From assembly GCA_031257725.1 (NCBI GenBank), contig JAIROD010000138.1, forward strand, positions 1 to 6,566: a DNA stretch of 6,566 nt, read 5' to 3'. Shown here piece after piece: positions 1 to 5,435 of this stretch. The notes under the pieces were generated by a model. The model was given only the letters and a program-made list of their open reading frames with translations, ran no database searches and was not told the origin of the DNA. Numbering within the stretch: position 1 is the stretch's first letter; the number at the start of each line of letters is the position of its first letter. The position numbers and the translations under genes are program-made. This stretch comes from Planctomycetaceae bacterium (GTDB taxonomy: Bacteria; Planctomycetota; Planctomycetia; Pirellulales; Thermoguttaceae).

Positions 1-13
1 ACTGAATAGTTAC

Positions 14-140
14 GTTTATTTTTTACCACCCCTGCCCCTCCGAAGGAGGGGAATGATTCCCCTCCTTCGGAGGGGCTAGGGGTGGTCATTCGGAGGAAAC
101 GACTGAATAGTTAAAAAAAAATATTCCACTGATATATTAC
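14..140. repeat. Left arm of a 127-bp inverted repeat with G+C-rich cruciform core
   Basis: This arm is the reverse complement of 437-563 with three mismatches in 127 positions, by direct base-by-base comparison. Its core (25-86) is itself a near-perfect palindrome. ACCACCCC at 25-32 pairs with GGGGTGGT at 79-86, and between them lie two CCCCTCC/GGAGGGG mini-hairpins (35-51 and 59-75) that are also complementary to each other. The core can therefore fold as one long stem or as a double hairpin. A-rich DNA rather than a T-run follows the core on both strands, so it is not a classical intrinsic terminator. The inner end, ATTCCACTGATATATTAC (123-140), recurs exactly at 579-596. No coding potential is seen. 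Confidence 0.9.
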
Positions 141-317
141 GGAAATTGTAGTTCTACAATTGGTCATTGTAGAACTACATTAAGTCATTGTAGAACTACA
201 TTAAGTCATTGTAGAACTACATTAAGTCATTGTAGAACTACATTAAGCCAATGTAGAACTACATTAAGTCATTGTAGAACTACATTAAGTCAATGTAGAA
301 CAGTAACTATTCAGTCG
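100..317. repeat. MITE-like cassette bounded by 14-bp inverted repeats
   Basis: CGACTGAATAGTTA (100-113) and its exact reverse complement TAACTATTCAGTCG (304-317) bound a segment that contains the 21-bp tandem array. The same motif recurs at 1-12 (+), 464-477 (-), 607-619 (-, one mismatch) and 639-647 (+, partial), so it behaves like a terminal or junction sequence used repeatedly in this region. No transposase is encoded. Small size, terminal inverted repeats and lack of coding capacity fit a non-autonomous mobile element, but a clear target-site duplication is not seen. Mobility is inferred. Confidence 0.55.
163..301. repeat. Seven-copy 21-bp tandem array of a TGTAGAACTACA dyad
   Basis: Units begin at 163, 184, 205, 226, 247, 268 and 289. 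Six are complete and the last is cut after 13 bases. Spacing is exactly 21 bp, two helical turns. Each complete unit carries TGTAGAACTACA, a dyad with 5-bp arms and an AA centre. In unit five the change to CCAATG extends the arms to a perfect 7 bp. A separate dyad, ATTGTAGTTCTACAAT, lies just upstream (145-160) with the centre inverted. There is no open reading frame across the array. Iterons or an array of protein-binding sites would look like this; a decayed or slipped simple tandem repeat is the alternative. No function is assigned. Confidence 0.9.
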
Positions 318-383
318 TGCTTTTTTGTTTCCCGTCGGCAATCAGTTTCCAAACCGGTCAGAAACACAAACAGCCCAATCAAA

Positions 384-415
384 TGGGCATCTCTAATAAT
401 TCAATTTTTTATTTT
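384..415. repeat. Interspersed 31-bp repeat, copy also at 3638-3669
   Basis: The segment starting GGGCATCTCTAATAATTCA matches 3638-3669 with one mismatch, in the same orientation. Its first 20 bases also match, inverted, the right end of the element at 3769-3788 (19 of 20). It therefore looks like a solo terminal end of the MITE-like element found upstream of the PstS-like gene. AATGGGCA at 382-389 can also pair with TGCCCATT at 417-424. Confidence 0.75.
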
Positions 416-436
416 CTGCCCATTAATTAATAAATT

Positions 437-563
437 GTAATATATCAGTGAAATATTTTTTTTTAACTATTCAGTCGTTTCCTCCGAATGACCACCCCTA
501 GCCCCTCCGAAGGAGAGGAATGATTCCCCTCCTTCGGAGGGGCAGGGGTGGTAAAAAATAAAC
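437..563. repeat. Right arm of the 127-bp inverted repeat
   Basis: This arm is inverted relative to 14-140 with three differences: 451, plus two in the hairpin core near 516 and 521. It includes its own copy of the G+C-rich palindrome (491-552) and of the TAACTATTCAGTCG motif (464-477). Near-identity of the arms implies recent duplication or ongoing correction between them. Homology ends sharply at 563/564, where TTCAATCTCC replaces the GTAACTATTCAGT expected from the left arm. Confidence 0.9.
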
Positions 564-711
564 TTCAATCTCCGAAAAATTCCACTGATATATTACAAAA
601 AATGAAGTAACTTTTCAGTCAACGGAATTTTTTAATAATGAATAGTTCCGTCTTGTTGGGAATGACATATTGGTAAAAAACTCATGAAATAATTAGGGAA
701 GGGTGAACCTG
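564..711. other. Non-coding A+T-rich stretch with fragments of the upstream repeats
   Basis: It contains ATTCCACTGATATATTAC (579-596, third copy of that motif) and two degraded copies of the ACTGAATAGTT motif (607-619 and 639-647). These look like remnants of further repeat copies. No gene, RNA gene or convincing terminator is seen. Confidence 0.6.
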
Positions 712-740
712 TTGACAGAAATAAAAAAACTTGTGAAAAT
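712..740 (+). promoter_or_regulatory. Probable sigma70-type promoter of purC
   Basis: A perfect -35 box TTGACA (712-717) is followed after 17 bp by GAAAAT (735-740), which matches four of six bases of TATAAT and is preceded by TG at 732-733, giving an extended -10 (TGT-GAAAAT). Transcription would start near 747, leaving a leader of about 100 nt before purC. It is the best promoter upstream of that gene. Confidence 0.6.
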
Positions 741-776
741 AATGGACAGTTTTGTGATAAAGGTTGTTTATTTTCA

Positions 777-794
777 ACCGGAAACGTTTAACGT
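777..794. promoter_or_regulatory. Possible PurR/LacI-like operator in the purC leader
   Basis: An exact 8-bp palindrome AAACGTTT (782-789) sits within a wider dyad, with AC at 777-778 facing GT at 793-794. The core matches the centre of the E. coli PurR box (ACGCAAACGTTTGCGT), and LacI-family operators generally have a central CG. It lies about 30-45 bp downstream of the predicted transcription start, a position suited to a roadblock repressor. The flanks match poorly and no LacI-type gene is in the window, so this is a suggestion only. Confidence 0.25.
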
Positions 795-849
795 AATATC
801 TTAATTGTTTGCAGTTTACCTGCAAGTTTCCAATAGGAATGGCTGCCAA

Positions 850-1731
850 ATGATCGTACTTCAAACTTCTATTCCCGATATGACCCCCAAACGCGGAAAG
901 GTTCGGGATATTTATGATTTTGGTAACTCTCTGTTGCTGGTCAGTAGTGATCGTATCAGTGCTTTCGATTGGATTCTTCCCACAGGAATTCCCGACAAAG
1001 GAAAAGTCCTAAACCAAATGGCGGCATTTTGGTTTGGGAAACTCGGCGTTCCAAATCATTTGATCACTGCGGATATTGAAAAAATGCCGTTTCCGCAAGG
1101 AACTGATCTTACAATGTTTAGCGGACGTTCCATGCTTGGTAAAAAATGTCAAGTTATACCGATTGAATGTGTTGTTCGCGGTTATCTGAGCGGTTCCGGT
1201 TGGAAAGAATATCAAAAATCCGGTTCAGTTTGCGGAATTAAGTTGCCGGACGGACTTCGTGAAAGCGGCCCATTGCCCGAACCAATCTTTACGCCCTCAA
1301 CCAAAGCAGAAACCGGTCATGATGAAAATATCACTTTCCATCAAATGGTTGAAATTGCCGGACAGGAAATCGCTGAAGAATTACGCCGAAAATCGCTCGA
1401 CATTTTCCGTCGTGGTTCGGAATGGGCGTTAAAAAAAGGAATTATTATCGCCGACACCAAATTCGAGTTTGGATTTTCCGAAGGTCAGTTGATCTTGATT
1501 GACGAGGTCTTAACACCGGACAGTTCCCGATTTTGGCCTGCGGACAGTTATCAACCGGGTCAGGGACAACCCTCATTCGATAAACAATTTGTTCGTGATT
1601 GGCTAACACAAAGCGGTTGGGATAAAAATAGTCCGCCGCCGGAACTTCCCGATGAAATCGTTAAAAAAACACAGGAAAAATATCTTGAAGCATTTCAAAT
1701 TTTAACCGACCATCCCTTAAACCAATCGTAA
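850..1731 (+). CDS. purC: Phosphoribosylaminoimidazole-succinocarboxamide synthase (SAICAR synthetase)
   Basis: This cytoplasmic enzyme of de novo purine synthesis condenses CAIR with L-aspartate using ATP to give SAICAR. The 293-residue product is complete. It shows the family N-terminus RGKVRD (15-20) with SSDRISAFD (32-40), the core PIECVVRGYLSGSGWKEY (104-121), FTPSTKAETGHDENI (147-161), ADTKFEFG (201-208) and the catalytic-domain signature LIDEVLTPDSSRFW (216-229). Length and the C-terminal extension place it with the longer class (about 290-305 residues, like yeast Ade1) rather than the roughly 237-residue E. coli type. I chose ATG 850 because the frame upstream to TTG 805 adds 15 residues not typical of the family; AGGA at 835-838 is a modest ribosome-binding site. 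It appears monocistronic, with the promoter at 712-740. Confidence 0.96.
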   Translation: MIVLQTSIPDMTPKRGKVRDIYDFGNSLLLVSSDRISAFDWILPTGIPDKGKVLNQMAAFWFGKLGVPNHLITADIEKMPFPQGTDLTMFSGRSMLGKKCQVIPIECVVRGYLSGSGWKEYQKSGSVCGIKLPDGLRESGPLPEPIFTPSTKAETGHDENITFHQMVEIAGQEIAEELRRKSLDIFRRGSEWALKKGIIIADTKFEFGFSEGQLILIDEVLTPDSSRFWPADSYQPGQGQPSFDKQFVRDWLTQSGWDKNSPPPELPDEIVKKTQEKYLEAFQILTDHPLNQS

Positions 1732-1805
1732 CAAAACCAACTATATTCCTCTCACCTCACACTTGAAAATTCAGTTTTCGTTTCAAAACAGATATTCACT
1801 AAAAT

Positions 1806-1960
1806 CGCCCCAACGGAGCAATCAGCATTAACGTAAGGTAACGCCATACGTAATAAAAATATAAAACAACAAAGCCCGGTAAGGACAACAACAATAGAGT
1901 TGGGTTATGATGACAATATTCGGCTTACGACCTTTCATCGCCTTATTTTCAAGGGGAAAA
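1806..1960. repeat. Decayed interspersed hairpin repeat between purC and apt
   Basis: The 368 bp between purC and apt hold no gene. This part has a run of small imperfect hairpins: GCCCC-AAC-GGAGC (1807-1819), ACGTAAGG-TAACG-CCATACGT (1831-1851, seven of eight pairs), and GCCC-GGTAA-GGAC (1873-1885), then CGGCTTACGACCTTTCATCGCC (1921-1942, in two parts CGGCTTACGACC and TTTCATCGCC). From memory, this order of motifs resembles a widespread family of intergenic bacterial repeats whose intact copies carry CGCCCCAACGGGGCG and AAGCCC...GGGC hairpins. Here the stems carry mismatches, so I read it as a degraded copy. The family assignment is inference. Confidence 0.45.
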
Positions 1961-2003
1961 CCTAATCGTAGGGATAACAATATTCAATGAATTCTACTGT
2001 TAA

Positions 2004-2030
2004 AGGAATTTGAGAAAATTCAAAATTCCT
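2004..2030 (+). other. Stem-loop upstream of apt
   Basis: AGGAATTTGA (2004-2013) pairs with TCAAAATTCCT (2020-2030) across a short A-rich loop, with one bulged base. No T-run follows, so a terminator is not supported. It lies about 70 nt before apt and could sit in its leader; no clear apt promoter was found nearby. Confidence 0.4.
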
Positions 2031-2099
2031 GAAACCTGTTTTCCGAAATGTGTAATGTATTTGCAACAATATTTTTGAACAAATTATGGTGATTTTCCC

Positions 2100-2624
2100 A
2101 TGACATCACTTGCCGGTTACATTCGTGAAGTTCCCGATTTTCCTGTACCGGGAATACTTTTTTATGACATTACTACTCTTATTCAAAAGGGTGATGCGTT
2201 CCGTGAAACGGTTCGCCAACTTGCCGAAAAGGTGAAGCTCTGGGGATCGATTGATTTGATTGCGGCACCGGAGGCACGCGGATTCATTTTTGCGGCGCCG
2301 TTGGCTGCCGAACTCGGTGCCGGTCTCATTCCCATCCGTAAACCGGGTAAGTTACCGTTCAAAACGGTTTCGAAATCTTATGATTTAGAATATGGAACGA
2401 ATACGGTTCAAATGAATATCGACGCAATTCAACCCGGAAAACGAGTTTTGTTGGTCGATGATCTTCTTGCAACAGGCGGTACGATGGAAGCCTGCCGACA
2501 ATTGGTTACCGAAAGCGGCGGACATGTTGTTGGTGCTGCGTTTGTTATTGAGTTGCTGTTCTTAAATGGGCGTGAAAAAATTAAAATGGAAAAAATTGAA
2601 ACTCTGGTCAAATATGAGAAGTAA
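2100..2624 (+). CDS. apt: Adenine phosphoribosyltransferase
   Basis: This cytoplasmic purine-salvage enzyme transfers the phosphoribosyl group from PRPP to adenine, giving AMP and pyrophosphate. The product is 174 residues, normal for the family. The N-terminal section has VPDFPVPGILFYDIT (11-25), where FP.PGI.F.DIT is the APRT hallmark; PEARGF (57-62) and RKPGKLP (80-86) form the base-binding and flexible-loop regions. The PRPP-binding motif VLLVDDLLATGGT (116-128) has the expected paired aspartates and TGGT loop. GGTGA at 2088-2092 lies seven bases before the ATG and acts as the Shine-Dalgarno. It stands alone, more than 350 bp from each neighbour. It serves the same nucleotide pool as purC but is probably a separate transcript. 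Confidence 0.96.
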   Translation: MTSLAGYIREVPDFPVPGILFYDITTLIQKGDAFRETVRQLAEKVKLWGSIDLIAAPEARGFIFAAPLAAELGAGLIPIRKPGKLPFKTVSKSYDLEYGTNTVQMNIDAIQPGKRVLLVDDLLATGGTMEACRQLVTESGGHVVGAAFVIELLFLNGREKIKMEKIETLVKYEK

Positions 2625-2646
2625 ATATTGAAAGATTATCACCCCG

Positions 2647-2712
2647 TTGTCTTTAGTGTTGCTTATGTCCCTAGAATTTTCAATATAGGGACAAATGGGA
2701 CAATAAAGACAA
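2647..2712. repeat. Nested inverted repeat downstream of apt
   Basis: TTGTCTTTA (2647-2655) pairs exactly with TAAAGACAA (2704-2712), and inside it TGTCCCT (2666-2672) pairs exactly with AGGGACA (2687-2693), leaving a symmetrical 10-nt internal loop and a 14-nt hairpin loop. It starts 22 nt after the apt stop codon, so it probably folds in the apt mRNA and could protect or end it. There is no following T-run, so it is not a standard intrinsic terminator. Confidence 0.55.
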
Positions 2713-2941
2713 ATGAATTTAAAGGTTTCCATTAATTTTTTTGCCGGATTGAGAATGTCAGGGAAGGGCAGATTGCATGTTCAATTTCGGTTCTCAGTAG
2801 CAAAATAATTCTTTGCGGCTGGAAGTTTCATTGGGATTGTGTCAAGCCGCATAGGGCTTTCTATTAACAATTTTCTCATTTTGGGGTTCAAAATAATCGG
2901 AGTACCACTTCATTTCCTGCTTATTCTCTTTTACAATATTT
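2713..2941. other. Intergenic DNA without recognisable features
   Basis: No gene, promoter or RNA gene is recognised in this part of the 441-bp gap between apt and the PadR gene. The only structure noticed is a 7-bp inverted pair, TGCGGCT (2814-2820) with AGCCGCA (2845-2851), which is within chance expectation. Confidence 0.5.
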
Positions 2942-3025
2942 GAAGAAGTATTTCGTCAGGCGAGGTAGTTTTCAAAAATGTTCGGACTTTTAATCAAACT
3001 ACCTCGCCTGACGAAGTATTTCGTC
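2942..3025. repeat. 30-bp inverted repeat next to the PadR gene promoter
   Basis: The arms 2942-2971 and 2996-3025 are reverse complements at 27 of 30 positions, with a perfect 20-bp block (TTCGTCAGGCGAGGTAGTTT at 2952-2971 against 2996-3015) and a 24-nt loop. Each arm also carries GAAGTATTTCGTC in the same direction (2944-2956 and 3013-3025); GACGAA-GTAT-TTCGTC (3010-3025) is a small hairpin of its own. The structure ends seven bases before the predicted -10 element of the PadR gene, so it overlaps where a -35 would be. It could be an operator for autoregulation, or a REP-like repeat that happens to lie there. Confidence 0.8.
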
Positions 3026-3031
3026 AAAAAA

Positions 3032-3040
3032 TGCTAATAT
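3032..3040 (+). promoter_or_regulatory. Possible extended -10 element of the PadR gene
   Basis: TGCTAATAT gives TG, one base, then TAATAT, an extended -10. At 17-bp spacing the -35 position (3012-3017, CGAAGT) does not match TTGACA and lies in the inverted repeat at 2942-3025. Transcription would begin near 3047, leaving a leader of about 19 nt before ATG 3066. Confidence 0.35.
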
Positions 3041-3065
3041 CCACTTCATTAATTGATGTTTCATT

Positions 3066-3485
3066 ATGTCAGAGGAAACCACAAAAACACGGCAGAAAAA
3101 AATTGGTAGAAAAAAGACCGCTTCCCAATCACAACCTCGCGGGTTGCCGGGATTTTCTTTTATGACTTCAGACTTGATTCGCGGTCATACGGAAACGATT
3201 ATTTTAGCGAATTTATTGAAAGGTGATACTTATGGCTATGAGATTAACAAGCGGATTCAAGGTCTGACCGATAATCTTTACGAACTCAAAGAAGCAACAC
3301 TTTATTCGGCGTTTCGCCGGCTCGAAAAAGCGGGGCTGGTCAAGTCTTATTGGGGCAGCGAAGAAACCGGTGCAAGACGGCGTTATTATTCCATTACCGA
3401 CGAAGGTAAAAGTGTCTATTGGAGTAGCAAAGTCGATTGGGATAAGGCAAAAGAACTCATTGACGGGCTTATCCGTGAATTTTGA
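3066..3485 (+). CDS. PadR-family transcriptional regulator
   Basis: This is a predicted DNA-binding winged-helix regulator; the ligand and targets are unknown. The 139-residue protein has the PadR N-terminal domain at about 36-115: LIRGHTETIILANLL (37-51), the hallmark GDTYGYEI (53-60), a recognition-helix region ATLYSAFRRLEKAGLV (77-92) and the wing GARRRYYSITDEGK (102-115). A short C-terminal helix (about 120-138) matches the small PadR subfamily, which dimerises through such a helix. A basic, probably disordered tail (KTRQKKIGRKK, 7-17) precedes the domain. The start is uncertain: ATG 3066 has no clear Shine-Dalgarno, while in-frame ATG 3162 (residue 33, just before the conserved domain) has GGGA upstream. 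PadR proteins often repress themselves and adjacent genes, so the inverted repeat at 2942-3025 and the downstream PstS-like operon are candidate targets. Confidence 0.9.
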   Translation: MSEETTKTRQKKIGRKKTASQSQPRGLPGFSFMTSDLIRGHTETIILANLLKGDTYGYEINKRIQGLTDNLYELKEATLYSAFRRLEKAGLVKSYWGSEETGARRRYYSITDEGKSVYWSSKVDWDKAKELIDGLIREF

Positions 3486-3566
3486 TTTTGATATTTTGAT
3501 AAATTATCGCCTTGTCATATTGCAATCGCTTTTCAAACATGAATTAAATCGTTTGGGAAATCATTC

Positions 3567-3595
3567 TTGAAATTAAAATATTGTCGGGTTATAAT
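3567..3595 (+). promoter_or_regulatory. Near-consensus promoter of the PstS-like/DUF1848 operon
   Basis: TTGAAA (3567-3572), a 17-bp spacer, and a perfect TATAAT (3590-3595). It is the best promoter in the window. Transcription would begin around 3602, giving a leader of about 210 nt, most of it contributed by the inverted-repeat element at 3637-3788. It lies only about 80 bp after the PadR stop codon. Confidence 0.7.
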
Positions 3596-3636
3596 TCCGA
3601 TTTAAGTGAAGGAATATAAACACAACATTATAAATT

Positions 3637-3788
3637 GGGGCATCTCTAATAATTCATTTTTTTATTTTCAACCTATTAGTCAATAGTCAACAACGGGGGT
3701 TATCCCATGTTTTGGGGTTAAGTCTAACAACGCGGGGCAAGCCCATGCCGTTAGCTTTCGGTAAATTCTGAATTATTAGAGATTCCCA
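3637..3788. mobile_element. MITE-like element with terminal inverted repeats between promoter and gene
   Basis: GGGGCATCTCTAATAATTCA (3637-3656) and the reverse complement of 3769-3788 agree at 18 of 20 positions, defining an element of about 150 bp with no coding capacity. Inside are two related hairpin-type units, CAACGGGGGTTATCCCATG (3691-3709) and CAACGCGGGGCAAGCCCATG (3728-3747, within a wider CTAAC...GTTAG pairing at 3724-3753). A copy of its left end lies at 384-415. It accounts for nearly half of the 325-bp gap and sits between the promoter at 3567 and the gene at 3811, so it is transcribed as part of the leader. No target-site duplication was clear; mobility is inferred from structure. 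Confidence 0.6.
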
Positions 3789-3810
3789 TTGGAACAAAGG
3801 AAACCGGAAA

Positions 3811-5418
3811 ATGACAGAGACACCAATTACAAAAACGGAATCTACAACACCGAAACCGTTCAACACAACAGGTTATCTCGTGAAAACAACTTTTTGGGCG
3901 ACTTTTTTACCAGGAATGATTGTTTCCACTCCAGTTTCACTTCTTGCCTGTTTTAGTCCGGTATTTTTTATAACTATTCCGATATTCACATTTTGTCTAT
4001 TTCTCTTTTATTGTTTTAATCAATTTCGAAAACGATTCGCCAAAAATTTACATGCCGGAAATATACCGGATGATTTTTTTCTTCGTGTGTTGCCATTTTT
4101 CTTACCGTTGTTTTATGTGTTAATTCATGCGGCGGCGGCATTTCATTTTGCACCAATTTCACAAGACATGTTACCGATATTTATAATATGCAGTTTGCCG
4201 CATTATATTGGATGGACATTGATTAGTGAAATTATTATTGCCATTGGCGGAGGTTGGCACGAAGTAATTCTCTTGTTACCGTTTGGCTTATCATTTATCA
4301 TCTCAATAATCGGAACTGTTTACGTTTCACGTATCGCGCCGCCGCCGCAACATCAGAGTCGTGGCATAGGATTGATTTCAATATTGTTGCTTTTTCTTTG
4401 CGGAATGGTTTGTTTGACTTATTCTAATTTCAGAACAGAAATTCTTTTTGATGAATGGAATGAAAAACAAGTTATTCGTGATGAAGGGGGCAACGGACAT
4501 TTTGACGGTGATCGAACAGACCTCTCCGAATATGAACCATTTGCCCCTGATAATAAGTTAGTCAAAATTGATTCGCCAACATTACGAATTGAAAACGATT
4601 ATCCGCGTATTCATGGAGCCTTAGCACTTTATCCGGTTTATGCGGCGGCAGTTGAATCTATTTATTGTGACAGCAAGATTAAGAACAATGAAGTTGCCCT
4701 TTTGGTTCGGGGCGGCACAACACCGAAAGCGTTCAAAGATTTACTTGAACGGCAATGCGATATGGTTTTCATGCTTCAACCTTCCGAAAAACAATGGACG
4801 GAAGCCGAATCAAAAGGAATCAAACTTTCAGTTACGCCAATTGGTTATGAAGCGTTTGTGTTTTTTGTTAATAAAACGAATCCGGTTGATCAGTTGACTC
4901 TTGAACAAATTCGTAATATTTATTCTAAACGAATGACCCGTTGGAGCGATGTTGGCGGTAACAACCAAAAGATTTTACCGTTTCAACGTCCGGAAGGTTC
5001 TGGAAGCCAAACGATGATGATTCAGGTCATGGGAGATACTCCAATTGCCAAACCGCAAAGAGCGGAATTTCAAATTGCAATGGGTGGAATTATTAATCGG
5101 GTTGCAGATTATCGTAATTACAATAATTCTATTGGTTTTTCATTCCGATATTATGTTGAAGGAATGTTCAAGCATGATGGCGTAAAATTGTTGCGGATTA
5201 ACGGGGTTGAACCGACAATTGAGAATATTCAAAATGGTTCATATCCGTTGATTGGACAACTTGTTATTATTACCATCGGCAACAAAAATCCGAATGTTTT
5301 AAGATTGACCGATTGGTTTCTTTCTCCGCAAGGTCAGGATTTGATCAGACGTGTTGGTTATGTTCCACTTCAGACGGAGTCGGTTGTTTCAACAGAATCT
5401 GTTTCAGAACATCAATAA
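3811..5418 (+). CDS. Membrane-anchored PstS-like substrate-binding protein (six TM segments plus PBP domain)
   Basis: The 535-residue protein has two parts. Residues about 26-207 form six hydrophobic segments (about 26-48, 50-72, 89-113, 120-147, 152-172 and 185-207). Residues about 255-520 resemble the phosphate-binding PstS fold: GALALYPVYAAA (269-280), GGTTPKAFKDLL (301-312), IGYEAFVFFVNKTNPV (344-359), LTLEQIRNIYSKRMTRWSDVGG (362-383, in two parts LTLEQIRNIYS and KRMTRWSDVGG), RPEGSGSQ (393-400), IGFSFRYY (441-448), and a C-terminal FLSPQGQDLIRRVGYVPL (503-520). R393, S397, G398 and S399 align with the Arg-Ser-Gly-Thr phosphate loop of E. coli PstS, but L271 stands where a Thr is usual. 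The binding domain should face the cell exterior. AAAGGA at 3796-3801 precedes the ATG by nine bases. No pstC, pstA, pstB or phoU is nearby, so a transport role is not shown; sensing or capture of an anion is possible. Confidence 0.85.
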   Translation: MTETPITKTESTTPKPFNTTGYLVKTTFWATFLPGMIVSTPVSLLACFSPVFFITIPIFTFCLFLFYCFNQFRKRFAKNLHAGNIPDDFFLRVLPFFLPLFYVLIHAAAAFHFAPISQDMLPIFIICSLPHYIGWTLISEIIIAIGGGWHEVILLLPFGLSFIISIIGTVYVSRIAPPPQHQSRGIGLISILLLFLCGMVCLTYSNFRTEILFDEWNEKQVIRDEGGNGHFDGDRTDLSEYEPFAPDNKLVKIDSPTLRIENDYPRIHGALALYPVYAAAVESIYCDSKIKNNEVALLVRGGTTPKAFKDLLERQCDMVFMLQPSEKQWTEAESKGIKLSVTPIGYEAFVFFVNKTNPVDQLTLEQIRNIYSKRMTRWSDVGGNNQKILPFQRPEGSGSQTMMIQVMGDTPIAKPQRAEFQIAMGGIINRVADYRNYNNSIGFSFRYYVEGMFKHDGVKLLRINGVEPTIENIQNGSYPLIGQLVIITIGNKNPNVLRLTDWFLSPQGQDLIRRVGYVPLQTESVVSTESVSEHQ

Positions 5419-5435
5419 CGTGTCGGAATAATTTT

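Noticed and set aside
25..86. Intrinsic terminator
   Set aside because: The stem is strong but followed by A-rich rather than T-rich DNA on both strands.
163..301. CRISPR array
   Set aside because: The 21-bp units are directly adjacent with no variable spacers, and no cas gene is present.
805..849. N-terminal extension of purC from a TTG codon
   Set aside because: The added 15 residues do not resemble the family N-terminus, and ATG 850 places the RGKVRD motif at the expected distance.
682..864. 60-residue minus-strand reading frame
   Set aside because: It overlaps the purC promoter and start, shows no recognisable domain, and its composition reflects A+T-rich non-coding DNA.
1760..1790. 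Terminator after purC (GAAAA/TTTTC hairpin)
   Set aside because: The stem is five A/T-rich pairs, too weak, and no T-run follows.
1732..2099. Purine riboswitch ahead of apt
   Set aside because: The small hairpins do not arrange as a three-way junction with the conserved loop motifs of purine riboswitches.
3370..3570. 66-residue reading frame overlapping the PadR gene
   Set aside because: It is an out-of-frame shadow of the PadR coding region.
5313..5435. N-terminal extension of the DUF1848 protein into the preceding gene
   Set aside because: It would overlap the PstS-like coding region by about 100 bases and has no family similarity; ATG 5436 has a suitable ribosome-binding site.
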